From the NCBI GenBank assembly GCA_947458575.1, contig CANHBE010000080.1, positions 1 through 10,093 on the forward strand: a stretch of 10,093 nucleotides of DNA, given 5' to 3'. Made by a program: the position numbers and the translations under genes. The DNA is from Flavobacteriaceae bacterium. Its GTDB lineage: Bacteria; Bacteroidota; Bacteroidia; Flavobacteriales; Flavobacteriaceae. Under the pieces are notes generated by a model, which saw only the letters and a program-made list of their open reading frames with translations, did no database searches and was not told where the DNA came from. Positions 1 to 6,702 of this stretch are shown one piece after another. Each line of letters opens with the position of its first letter. The stretch's first letter is position 1.

Positions 1-174
1 ATTATTGACAAGAAAAGAAACCTTCGCGGTCGAAAGGATAAAGACGAATTTAAGGAAGGATACAATGCGTCATCTCCTTCCGATCTCTATAATGAGATGA
101 CAGATGATGTGAAAGTGATTTTGGCCGAGTATCGTTTAGCATTGAAAAAAAATAACAGTGATCGCCAAATATAA
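1..174 (+). CDS. C-terminal end of a probable SCO-type copper chaperone (partial)
   Basis: This open frame enters from the left edge and stops with TAA, leaving 57 visible residues. It begins IIDKKRNLRGRKD. That aligns with the C-terminal part of the complete SCO protein encoded next (LIDKKGQIRCRKD, its residues 186-198). Both then run through a variable stretch into a closing amphipathic helix (DDVKVILAEYRLALKK here, QQDIAILLKE there). This is the end of the SCO1/SenC thioredoxin fold: the last beta strand carrying the 'DKxxxxR' turn, then the final helix. The CxxxC motif and histidine lie outside the window, so copper-ligand status cannot be judged. It ends 12 bp before the next SCO gene on the same strand, so the two are probably co-transcribed. 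The family call rests on this similarity and on memory of flavobacterial SCO proteins; a different thioredoxin-fold protein is possible. Confidence 0.6.
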   Translation: MIDKKRNLRGRKDKDEFKEGYNASSPSDLYNEMTDDVKVILAEYRLALKKNNSDRQI

Positions 175-186
175 TCTTCCTTATTT

Positions 187-873
187 ATGTTAAAGAACAA
201 GTCCTACATTGGTATTTCATTTATTATTCTCCTCTTCGGAATATACGCAGTGCCAAAGTTAGTTTCCAGAATTTCCGGCAACCAAATTGTGAAAGGAGAC
301 CGCTTGGATAACGTTAATAGCTCCCAAAGTGAAGGCAGTAAACTCATGAAAATCGGACCAGCCCCAAAATTCGAATTGACAGATCAAGACGGGAAGCAGA
401 TTACAAATGAGAGTTATCGGGGAAAAGTATATGTGTTGGAGTTCTTTTTTACGTCTTGTCCGACTATTTGTCCTCAAATGAATAAGAACATGTTGCTGAT
501 TCAAAATAAATTCTTTGGCAACCCTAATTTTGGTATTGCCTCCATTTCAATAGATCCGGAGCACGATTCATCAATAGTTCTAAAGGAGCATGCGAAGAGC
601 CTCGGAGCCACATCCTCAAACTGGCATTTTTTGACCGGTGACAAAAAGTATATCTATGATTTAGCCAATAAAGGATTCAACCTTTACGCTGGTGAGAACA
701 GTAAGGTTAACGGTGGTTTTGAACATTCAGGACTGTTTGCGCTTATTGACAAAAAGGGTCAAATACGTTGTCGCAAAGATGAATATGGTAATCCCATTTT
801 GTACTACGACGGATTGGAGAATAAAGGAGTTAGAGATTTACAACAAGACATAGCAATTTTATTAAAAGAGTAA
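187..873 (+). CDS. SCO1/SenC family copper chaperone, membrane-anchored
   Basis: This 228-residue protein is probably a membrane-anchored thioredoxin-fold copper chaperone that helps build the CuA centre of cytochrome c oxidase on the periplasmic side. Residues 5-24 form one hydrophobic anchor with no lipobox, and the SCO domain spans about 55-228. The family ligands are visible: CPTIC (C91 and C95, the CxxxC motif) inside 'FFTSCPTICPQM', the SIDPEHD strand at 121-127, and H180 in 'FEHSGLFALID'. An extra cysteine, C195, lies where the partial upstream paralogue has glycine. ATG at 187 follows the upstream stop by 12 bp with no clear Shine-Dalgarno sequence. The TAA stop shares one base with the ATG of the DUF420 gene (TAATG), which suggests translational coupling. 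SCO proteins can also act as thiol reductants rather than copper donors, and sequence alone does not decide this. The family call is firm. Confidence 0.93.
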   Translation: MLKNKSYIGISFIILLFGIYAVPKLVSRISGNQIVKGDRLDNVNSSQSEGSKLMKIGPAPKFELTDQDGKQITNESYRGKVYVLEFFFTSCPTICPQMNKNMLLIQNKFFGNPNFGIASISIDPEHDSSIVLKEHAKSLGATSSNWHFLTGDKKYIYDLANKGFNLYAGENSKVNGGFEHSGLFALIDKKGQIRCRKDEYGNPILYYDGLENKGVRDLQQDIAILLKE

Positions 874-1415
874 TGGAAAATAGCGCATTAGAAACAAAAT
901 ACAACAAGTACATCGTTGCAGTATCAATTGTAATCCCGGTAGTTGTGGCCATTCTGTTTAGTTTTAAATTGAAAGATATTGGCATCCAAGTGGAACCACT
1001 TTCATTCCTGCCACCGATTTACGCAACAATCAACGGAATCACAGCAGTGGTTCTTGTTGCTGCAGTGATAGCAATTAAGAATGGGAAGCGGGCAATTCAT
1101 GAAAGACTAATGACAATTGCCATCGCACTTTCCCTCTCGTTCTTAGTGATGTATGTTGCCTATCACATGACCGCAGAATCGACCAAGTTTGGAGGCGAAG
1201 GCGCAATCCGGTTTGTGTATTTCTTCATTTTAATCTCGCATATATTCTTGTCGGTTGCAGTGATTCCGTTAGTGCTTTTCTCCTACGTTAGGGCTTTGTC
1301 GAAGCATTTTGACAGCCATAGACGAATCGCCAAAATTACTTTTCCGATTTGGCTATACGTAGCTGTAACTGGAGTCATTGTGTATCTTATGATTTCACCA
1401 TACTACACGCATTAG
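873..1415 (+). CDS. DUF420 family multi-span membrane protein, oxidase assembly
   Basis: This 180-residue integral membrane protein has about five hydrophobic segments (roughly 12-31, 41-68, 78-98, 111-141 and 152-174). Features seen in DUF420 are present: N54 in TM2, H76 at the start of TM3, H98 at its end ('AYHMT'), H123 in TM4 ('ISHIFLS'), H149 before TM5, and the closing signature 'FPIWLYVAVTGVIVYLM' at 157-173. The histidines are plausible metal or haem ligands, but that is inference. From memory, DUF420 includes CtaM of Staphylococcus aureus, reported to be needed for aa3-type oxidase function, and in flavobacteria these genes commonly sit beside SCO genes. Here it overlaps the SCO stop by one base and precedes the small CxxC gene by 14 bp. 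The likely role is assembly of a haem-copper oxidase; the exact biochemical step is not known. Confidence 0.88.
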   Translation: MENSALETKYNKYIVAVSIVIPVVVAILFSFKLKDIGIQVEPLSFLPPIYATINGITAVVLVAAVIAIKNGKRAIHERLMTIAIALSLSFLVMYVAYHMTAESTKFGGEGAIRFVYFFILISHIFLSVAVIPLVLFSYVRALSKHFDSHRRIAKITFPIWLYVAVTGVIVYLMISPYYTH

Positions 1416-1429
1416 AATCGTATAAACAA

Positions 1430-1660
1430 ATGATCAAAATTGGAGGTAAATCAATTTTATTTTGTCTAGTATACTTCTACTTTACAGCTGTCGGCTACGC
1501 GCAATGTGCCATGTGTCGTGCAGCTTTGGAAGGGGAAGGAAACAATTCGAAAGCTGAAGCGGTCAATGACGGAATCGTTTACTTGATGTTGATTCCCTAT
1601 ATTTTGGTTGCTTTGATTGGATTTGCCGTATATCGAATCTATAGACAGAAGAAAGGCTAA
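1430..1660 (+). CDS. Small secreted CxxC protein with one C-terminal membrane span
   Basis: This is a 76-residue protein of unknown function. Residues 1-24 look like a Sec signal peptide with a probable signal-peptidase I site after 'GYA'. The mature protein would then begin QCAMCRAALEG, placing a CxxC pair (C26, C29, with M28 between) at its extreme N-terminus. After a short polar stretch a hydrophobic span (about 48-68) ends in the basic tail 'RIYRQKKG', so the cysteines should face the periplasm. I chose ATG 1430 because the frame is open upstream only from a TTG at 1349, deep inside DUF420. Starting at 1430 gives a clean signal peptide and 14-bp spacing. Its place in a SCO/DUF420 operon suggests thiol or copper chemistry in oxidase maturation, which is inference. 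I recall similar 'QCAMC' small proteins beside DUF420 genes in other Bacteroidota. A lipoprotein reading is unlikely, because Q precedes the first cysteine. Confidence 0.8.
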   Translation: MIKIGGKSILFCLVYFYFTAVGYAQCAMCRAALEGEGNNSKAEAVNDGIVYLMLIPYILVALIGFAVYRIYRQKKG

Positions 1661-1662
1661 TC

Positions 1663-3060
1663 TTACTTAAATCCATCCACGGTAATATTAACAGTGCCAT
1701 TCACCTTTATAAAGGCAAGAATCGCTTTGTTACTCAATTGGATTTTCTGAAATTCAATATCTTGGAGATTTCCATTAACGAAAACACCCTGCATTGGCGA
1801 GTAATTTTTCAGATACTTCTGTATACTCAATTTGGCTTCTTCTACGTTTGGAACTATTGAGTATTTACAAGATTCTTGAAATTTCCGCAAGATATAGCCT
1901 TGTGCAAGCCAATTGGCGGTTTTAAGCAAAGTGCTTTTAGTGTCTAAAACATAATCCAACTGGTCGAAAAAGATCTCTTTTGAAACATCGTTATACTTCG
2001 GAAAACCACTTAAGTATATAGTTCCATTCACACTTCCTTGTACATTCATTGCAATAATCATTTTGCTGTCCTTGTGCCAAAGCGAGATATTTTGTACTGT
2101 TATCTTCTTTTTTCCTGAAGTGAATTCCTTACCCGCAAAATTTTTTGTCATTATTTTAGAGGCATCAGTATAAGTGGAGACTGCAACAATATTTGCCGAT
2201 AATTGATCCGGTATCTTTGATACAGCTTTTAGTGCAATCTTATTGCGATTGAATTGGCTCACAGGTTTTTGTCCGATGAGTGTCTCCATATTGCATTTTA
2301 CGCCCATTTCGAAACTTACGTTTTCTTTCTGAAGCATAGCATTAGTGCTGTAAAGTTCAAGCGGAACCACATGAAGCCAACTTTCGTAGCTTTCATTCAT
2401 TTGAAAAGGCGTGCAGATTTTTTCCAATGCATCCAGCACTTGCGGTTTGAAATCCATAGATTTTTCAATAGCATCATCGATGCTTTTTTCCATCCTTTCT
2501 TTGAAAAAACGTAGTCCCGGGTTGATGAGATAAGTAATCGGAACCGCTTTCCCTAAAATAACTACACTCGGACTTTCATTCCAGTCTAAAGATTTGAACT
2601 CGGTTTTTGTGCTCAATTTCCAGTTGGAAAGATTAACTTCACTTAACAGATTTAGAGTGCCGTTAAATAAGAACTCTTTGGTTGTATATAAGTCGATTCC
2701 TAATTTATTCGTGCCAATACGGTATTTTACTTGAGCTTTTAGTGGCAACTGTGATCTTATTTTTCCCTGAAGATTCTCGAGTTGAATGGGGGCGAGCTTC
2801 CATATTTTTATTGTAAAATCATCATCCTCAATGTTCGAATCCTCATATACCAATCCTGTTAATGTGGTATTTAGCTTATTTTCTATATCTTGTAATCTAA
2901 TCTTAACCGGCATGTTTATGTAAGAGACGGTGTGCTCATACAAAAGAGGCGACGCATCCTCAGGTTCCGGTTTCAGTGCCGTTATTTTGGTTGCCGTACC
3001 GCAGCCGAACAATACTATACTACAAAGGCCCAGGAGCAATGAATTCTTGAGAGTGTTCAT
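1663..3060 (-). CDS. DUF4403 family lipoprotein
   Basis: This 465-residue envelope protein of unknown function is assigned to DUF4403 from its overall pattern. That pattern includes an N-terminal 'SYINMPVKIRLQDIENKLN' strand-helix beginning near residue 46, a 'GLVYED' turn near 69-74, long beta-rich stretches, and the closing 'FIKVNGTVNITVDGF'. I chose ATG 3060 rather than the frame's upstream limit at 3192. From 3060 the protein begins with a lipoprotein signal peptide (residues 1-19) and lipobox LFGC with C20 as the acylated cysteine. The extra upstream residues are polar and would bury that signal. The residues after C20 (GTATK) carry no obvious acidic surface-export signal, so a periplasm-facing location is more likely than surface exposure; this is inference. 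It is monocistronic here, convergent with the SCO/DUF420 operon (2-bp gap) and divergent from tolC. Confidence 0.75.
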   Translation of the reverse strand: MNTLKNSLLLGLCSIVLFGCGTATKITALKPEPEDASPLLYEHTVSYINMPVKIRLQDIENKLNTTLTGLVYEDSNIEDDDFTIKIWKLAPIQLENLQGKIRSQLPLKAQVKYRIGTNKLGIDLYTTKEFLFNGTLNLLSEVNLSNWKLSTKTEFKSLDWNESPSVVILGKAVPITYLINPGLRFFKERMEKSIDDAIEKSMDFKPQVLDALEKICTPFQMNESYESWLHVVPLELYSTNAMLQKENVSFEMGVKCNMETLIGQKPVSQFNRNKIALKAVSKIPDQLSANIVAVSTYTDASKIMTKNFAGKEFTSGKKKITVQNISLWHKDSKMIIAMNVQGSVNGTIYLSGFPKYNDVSKEIFFDQLDYVLDTKSTLLKTANWLAQGYILRKFQESCKYSIVPNVEEAKLSIQKYLKNYSPMQGVFVNGNLQDIEFQKIQLSNKAILAFIKVNGTVNITVDGFK

Positions 3061-3077
3061 AACTTTTTTTATACCTG

Positions 3078-3085
3078 CGAAAGTA
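3078..3085 (-). promoter_or_regulatory. Possible -7 promoter element for the DUF4403 gene
   Basis: Read on the minus strand this is TACTTTCG, one mismatch from the Bacteroidota -7 consensus TANNTTTG. It lies 17 bp upstream of the chosen ATG at 3060. A TTTC about 19 bp further upstream is only a weak -33 candidate. The position supports the 3060 start over one at 3192, which would lie upstream of the element. Confidence 0.3.
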
Positions 3086-3227
3086 GGTAAAATGAAGTGC
3101 ATTTGAAAAGTGTAACAAAAAATATCGAATGTAGTCTTATTGCGCTCATTACTGCTGGTTGGGGATAGCAGTGGATTATCAATTCGAAACAAGTCTGATT
3201 TTCCAAAAAAAGAATTTTGAATGAGTG

Positions 3228-3257
3228 TTTAAAAATTAACTAGGAGTGCTACCTTTG
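3228..3257 (+). promoter_or_regulatory. Bacteroidota-type promoter for the tolC-adaptor-tsaB operon
   Basis: TACCTTTG at 3250-3257 matches the TANNTTTG -7 consensus exactly. TTTA at 3228-3231 is a near match to the TTTG -33 element, with 18 bp between them. The -7 box ends 23 bp before the tolC ATG, implying a leader of under 20 nucleotides. This is the best promoter candidate in the 220-bp divergent region 3061-3280. The rest of that region shows no further clear feature. Confidence 0.55.
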
Positions 3258-3280
3258 TCCCACTTCTACTCGAGAAAAGC

Positions 3281-4723
3281 ATGAAAAAAGCGATCGGTTT
3301 ATTCTTATTTTTTGTAGTGACAGGACTTCATTTTTCAGTGGCGCAAGCTAAAAAATGGACCTTGGAAGAATGTGTTCAATATGCGTTGGAGCACAATATT
3401 ACGATTAAGCAAACCGAACTCGATGCACAACTTTCACAAGTCGATAAGCGCGCAGCTCTTGGCAATTTTCTTCCAACTATGAATGCTTCTGCAAATCACT
3501 CTTGGAATATCGGTCTGAATCAGAATATCACAACAGGTTTGTTAGAGAATCAAACCACACAATTTACTTCAACGGGACTAAATGCCGGGATAGATATTTA
3601 TAGCGGATTACAAAATCAAAATCGTTTCAGAAGAGCGCAGCTATCGATATTAGGAGCGCAGTATCAGCTTTCCAAAATTAAGGATGACATTGCGTTAAAT
3701 GTGGCAAATGCATATTTGCAAATTCTCTTTAACATAGAGAATCTGAAAGTTCAGAAAGAGCAATTGTCTCTCGATGAGAATCAATTATTGCGGACAGAGG
3801 AGCTTGTAAAGGCGGGTTCATTACCGGGTGGAGATGTTTTAGACAGCAAAGCGACTGTAGCTGCCGATAGACAGAGAGTAATTAGTGCCGAAAATACACT
3901 GTTGATTTCGAAATTGAGTTTAGGTCAATTATTGCAGTTGGAAAATTTCAAAGATTTTGATGTAGCCGATGTGAAAAGTGAAGCCAAGCAGAGTGCGGTT
4001 ATGTTACAAACTCCTGAAGCAATACTAGCCAAAGCACGAGAAAATCGGGCAGAATTAAAGATTGCAAAAAACAATCTTGATTTGGCAGCGAAAGATTTGG
4101 AGATTGCCAAAGGAGCGTATCAACCCACCATTCAGGGTTTTTATAGTTTTAGTACCCGTGCAGCCTACGCCGATAGAATTACCGGAGTTCAGTTAGACCA
4201 GTTGAATCCAATAGTGCCAAATGGTACTTTTGTCAACGTTGGAGGTACAAGTTATGACGTTTTGCAACCCAATCGGTCTTTCGTTTTTGGCAAGGCAGCT
4301 CCCGTATTTGAGCAATTTAGCGACAACAAAGGACATAATTTTGGTCTCCAATTGAATGTTCCAATTTTAAACGGTTTTTCAGCCAGGAATAATGTGCTTC
4401 GGAATAGGGTTAATTTAGAAAAGAGTAGATTGGCATTGACGCAGAGCGAATTGGATCTTGAACGAACCATATTTACTGTTTATACCGATGCAAATGGTGC
4501 GTTAAAAGCATACGAAGCTGCTCAGGAGACATTGGAAGCACGGGCGCTTGCTTTTAATTATGCTAAGGAGCGATATGCGGTTGGGATGATGAATGCCTTT
4601 GATTTTAATCAGGCCCAAAGTTTATACACCAATGCGCAGTCAGAGGTACTGAGAACCAAATACGATTTTATTTTCAGAACCAAAATTGTCGAATTTTATT
4701 TCGGATTACCGATTATCAAATAA
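3281..4723 (+). CDS. TolC family outer-membrane efflux channel
   Basis: This 480-residue protein should form the trimeric outer-membrane beta-barrel and periplasmic helical tunnel of a tripartite export system. The signal peptide is residues 1-23 ('VAQA' before 'KKW'). The mature start 'WTLEECVQYALEHN' (26-39) is typical of the family. The two structural repeats are visible: 'FLPTM' (63-67) and 'YQPTI' (280-284) mark the helix-to-strand transitions, and the matching strands are 'GLNAGIDIYSGLQNQNR' and 'GLQLNVPILNGFSARNN'. Residues about 297-345 form a long polar insert at the barrel hairpin, probably an extracellular loop. Length is normal for the family. It starts an operon with the adaptor gene 9 bp downstream, so the two probably work together. 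The exported substrate cannot be told from the sequence. Confidence 0.95.
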   Translation: MKKAIGLFLFFVVTGLHFSVAQAKKWTLEECVQYALEHNITIKQTELDAQLSQVDKRAALGNFLPTMNASANHSWNIGLNQNITTGLLENQTTQFTSTGLNAGIDIYSGLQNQNRFRRAQLSILGAQYQLSKIKDDIALNVANAYLQILFNIENLKVQKEQLSLDENQLLRTEELVKAGSLPGGDVLDSKATVAADRQRVISAENTLLISKLSLGQLLQLENFKDFDVADVKSEAKQSAVMLQTPEAILAKARENRAELKIAKNNLDLAAKDLEIAKGAYQPTIQGFYSFSTRAAYADRITGVQLDQLNPIVPNGTFVNVGGTSYDVLQPNRSFVFGKAAPVFEQFSDNKGHNFGLQLNVPILNGFSARNNVLRNRVNLEKSRLALTQSELDLERTIFTVYTDANGALKAYEAAQETLEARALAFNYAKERYAVGMMNAFDFNQAQSLYTNAQSEVLRTKYDFIFRTKIVEFYFGLPIIK

Positions 4724-4732
4724 ATTTAAGTC

Positions 4733-6028
4733 ATGTCAAAGAAAACAATCTATTATCTAATCGGAGGTGCCGCATTAATAGTAGCGATTTTACTGGTACT
4801 TGCCAAGCAAGGAGTTATTGGGAATAAAGACAATACAATCGAAGTTGAAATTGCGGAAGCAGAAACGATGACAATCATTGAAACGGTCTCTGCAACGGGA
4901 AAAATTCAACCTGAGATTGAGGTCAAAATCTCTTCTGAAGTTTCAGGAGAAATCATCGCCTTACCAGTCAAGGAAGGCCAAGTTGTGAAAAAAGGAGATT
5001 TATTGGTAAGAATCAATCCTGATTTGTACACCTCAGGATACAACAGAACAGTAGCAGGACTGTCACAAACCAAGGCAGGCTTGAGCCAGGCCGATGCGAG
5101 CTTCCAAGAATCGAAAGCCAATTACGATAGAAGTAAAACTTTATTCGAGAAAGGCATTATTTCCCGCTCTGATTGGGATAAGGCGGTAGCAGCATTTGAA
5201 AATGCAAAAGCAGCAAAACAATCCGCGTATTATAACGTTCAGAGTGCTTCGGCTACCGTAAATGAAGCTAAGGATAACTTGGGAAGAACAACCATCTACG
5301 CTCCTGCGGACGGAACAATTTCTATGCTTAATGTGGAATTGGGTGAAAGAGTTTTAGGAACTCAGCAGATGTCAGGCACCGAAATTCTTCGAGTTGCTAA
5401 TTTGAATAATATGGAAGTTGAGGTTGATGTCAACGAAAATGATATCGTCAAGATTAATGTTGGTGATTCGGCAAAAGTTGAGGTTGATGCATACCTAAAA
5501 AAGGAATTTAAGGGAATTGTCACTAGTATTTCAAATTCTGCAAGCACGACTTTGACAGCAGATCAGGTGACAAATTTTAAAGTAAAAGTTAGAATATTGA
5601 AAGAATCTTATCAGGATTTGCTGGAAGGGAAACCAGTTTCTTATTCTCCTTTCCGTCCCGGAATGACTGCAACAGTTGATATTATTACCAAACGAAAGGA
5701 CAATATACTTGGCGTGCCTATTAGTGCAGTTGTGATGAAATCAGACACAGCTTCGGTAAAGAGTGTCGACATGAAGGATTTTGATAAGGATAATGAAAAG
5801 GCCAATTATCAAAATGATAAGAAGTTTGAATGCGTATTTGTAAAAGTCGGTGATAAGTCGAAAATTAGAATCATCAAAACGGGTATCCAGGATGATACCA
5901 ATATAGAAGTGACCGAGGGCTTGAAAAAAGGAGATGTCATCATTATTGGTCCATATACAACTGTCACAAAGGATTTGATTTCAGGTGATAAGGTCAAAAC
6001 TAAAGATAAGCTTGACAGCAAGAAATAG
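4733..6028 (+). CDS. Periplasmic adaptor (membrane fusion) subunit, MacA/HlyD type
   Basis: This 431-residue protein should bridge an inner-membrane transporter and the TolC channel. Residues 6-24 are an N-terminal inner-membrane anchor. The domains follow the family order. A lipoyl half-motif lies at about 55-95 ('GEIIALPVKEGQVVKKGDLL'). An alpha-helical hairpin runs about 100-182, rich in A, S and K. The second lipoyl half is near 185-220 ('TIYAPADGTISMLNVELGERV'). A beta-barrel covers about 225-318 ('PFRPGMTATVDI' at 306-317), and a membrane-proximal domain continues to the end. A charged, lysine- and aspartate-rich insert at about 337-365 interrupts the last domain. The anchor and layout resemble MacA, which works with the MacB ABC transporter, but an RND partner is not excluded. 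No pump gene lies in the operon. The stop codon TAG overlaps the GTG start of tsaB by one base. Confidence 0.92.
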   Translation: MSKKTIYYLIGGAALIVAILLVLAKQGVIGNKDNTIEVEIAEAETMTIIETVSATGKIQPEIEVKISSEVSGEIIALPVKEGQVVKKGDLLVRINPDLYTSGYNRTVAGLSQTKAGLSQADASFQESKANYDRSKTLFEKGIISRSDWDKAVAAFENAKAAKQSAYYNVQSASATVNEAKDNLGRTTIYAPADGTISMLNVELGERVLGTQQMSGTEILRVANLNNMEVEVDVNENDIVKINVGDSAKVEVDAYLKKEFKGIVTSISNSASTTLTADQVTNFKVKVRILKESYQDLLEGKPVSYSPFRPGMTATVDIITKRKDNILGVPISAVVMKSDTASVKSVDMKDFDKDNEKANYQNDKKFECVFVKVGDKSKIRIIKTGIQDDTNIEVTEGLKKGDVIIIGPYTTVTKDLISGDKVKTKDKLDSKK

Positions 6029-6702
6029 TGTCTATCATTCTTAATATTGAAACTGCTACCAAAAACTGCTCTGTCTCTTTGAGTCGCGATGGTGCTCTAT
6101 TGAGTTTTCGGGAAATTGCGGAGCAAGGCTATTCACATGCTGAGAAATTGCATCTCTTTATTGAAGAAATTCTAATCGATTCTGGTCTAGCACATCAAGA
6201 TTTAAGCGCTGTTGCTGTTAGTCAGGGTCCGGGATCATACACCGGACTTCGAATAGGTGTTTCTGCAGCAAAAGGATTGTGTTACGCGCTGCAGATTCCA
6301 TTGATCGCAATAGATACGTTAGCAGTCTTGGCGGAACAAGTACGAATCGAAGAGGGATTAATTATTCCGATGATAGACGCCCGAAGAATGGAGGTTTACT
6401 GCGCAGTATTTGATTCTGATCATCAACAAGTGATAGAGACTTCTGCAGAAATTATCACTGATGAGGCGTTTAGAGGGCTAACAGAAAAGGTCTACTTTAT
6501 TGGCGATGCCACCATCAAATGCAAAGAAATTCTCACGCGACCGAATTTCATCTTTCGGGAAGATATCATTTTTCCCTCCGCTAAAGAGATGGTGCCTTTG
6601 AGTTGGAATAAGTTCGAGGGCTCAAATTTCGTTGATGTGGCCTATTTTGAACCGCTCTATCTGAAAGACTTTGTCGCTACAACTCCGAAAAAAGGACTAT
6701 AA
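6028..6702 (+). CDS. tsaB: TsaB, tRNA t6A37 threonylcarbamoyl transfer complex subunit
   Basis: This 224-residue cytoplasmic protein is the non-catalytic, ASKHA-fold partner of TsaD. With TsaE they transfer threonylcarbamoyl from the TsaC/Sua5 product to A37 of ANN-decoding tRNAs. Family motifs are clear: the N-terminal 'ILNIETAT' (4-11), the core 'SQGPGSYTGLRIG' (65-77), 'PMIDARRMEVY' (114-124), and the C-terminal 'YFEPLYLKDFVATTPKK' (206-222). Length is standard. The start is GTG at 6028, overlapping the adaptor TAG stop (TAGTG). 'MSIILNIETAT' begins exactly where family members begin, so the GTG is credible and implies coupled translation. The 3' end overlaps the stop of the convergent gene by 6 bp. 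Its placement behind an efflux operon is probably shared transcription, not shared function. Confidence 0.96.
   Translation: MSIILNIETATKNCSVSLSRDGALLSFREIAEQGYSHAEKLHLFIEEILIDSGLAHQDLSAVAVSQGPGSYTGLRIGVSAAKGLCYALQIPLIAIDTLAVLAEQVRIEEGLIIPMIDARRMEVYCAVFDSDHQQVIETSAEIITDEAFRGLTEKVYFIGDATIKCKEILTRPNFIFREDIIFPSAKEMVPLSWNKFEGSNFVDVAYFEPLYLKDFVATTPKKGL

Noticed and set aside
1349..1429. Upstream extension of the small CxxC gene to a TTG start
   Set aside because: It lies mostly inside the DUF420 coding region in another frame, and would place 27 polar residues before a clear signal peptide. ATG 1430 is better.
1704..1715. Perfect palindrome CCTTTATAAAGG
   Set aside because: It lies inside the DUF4403 coding region, has no T-run for a terminator, and a 12-bp palindrome can occur by chance.
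2254..2514. Open frame on the plus strand within the DUF4403 gene
   Set aside because: It is an antisense shadow with no recognisable motif or start context.
3061..3192. Upstream extension of the DUF4403 gene to the ATG at 3192
   Set aside because: It would bury the lipoprotein signal peptide behind 44 residues and would run over a possible promoter element.
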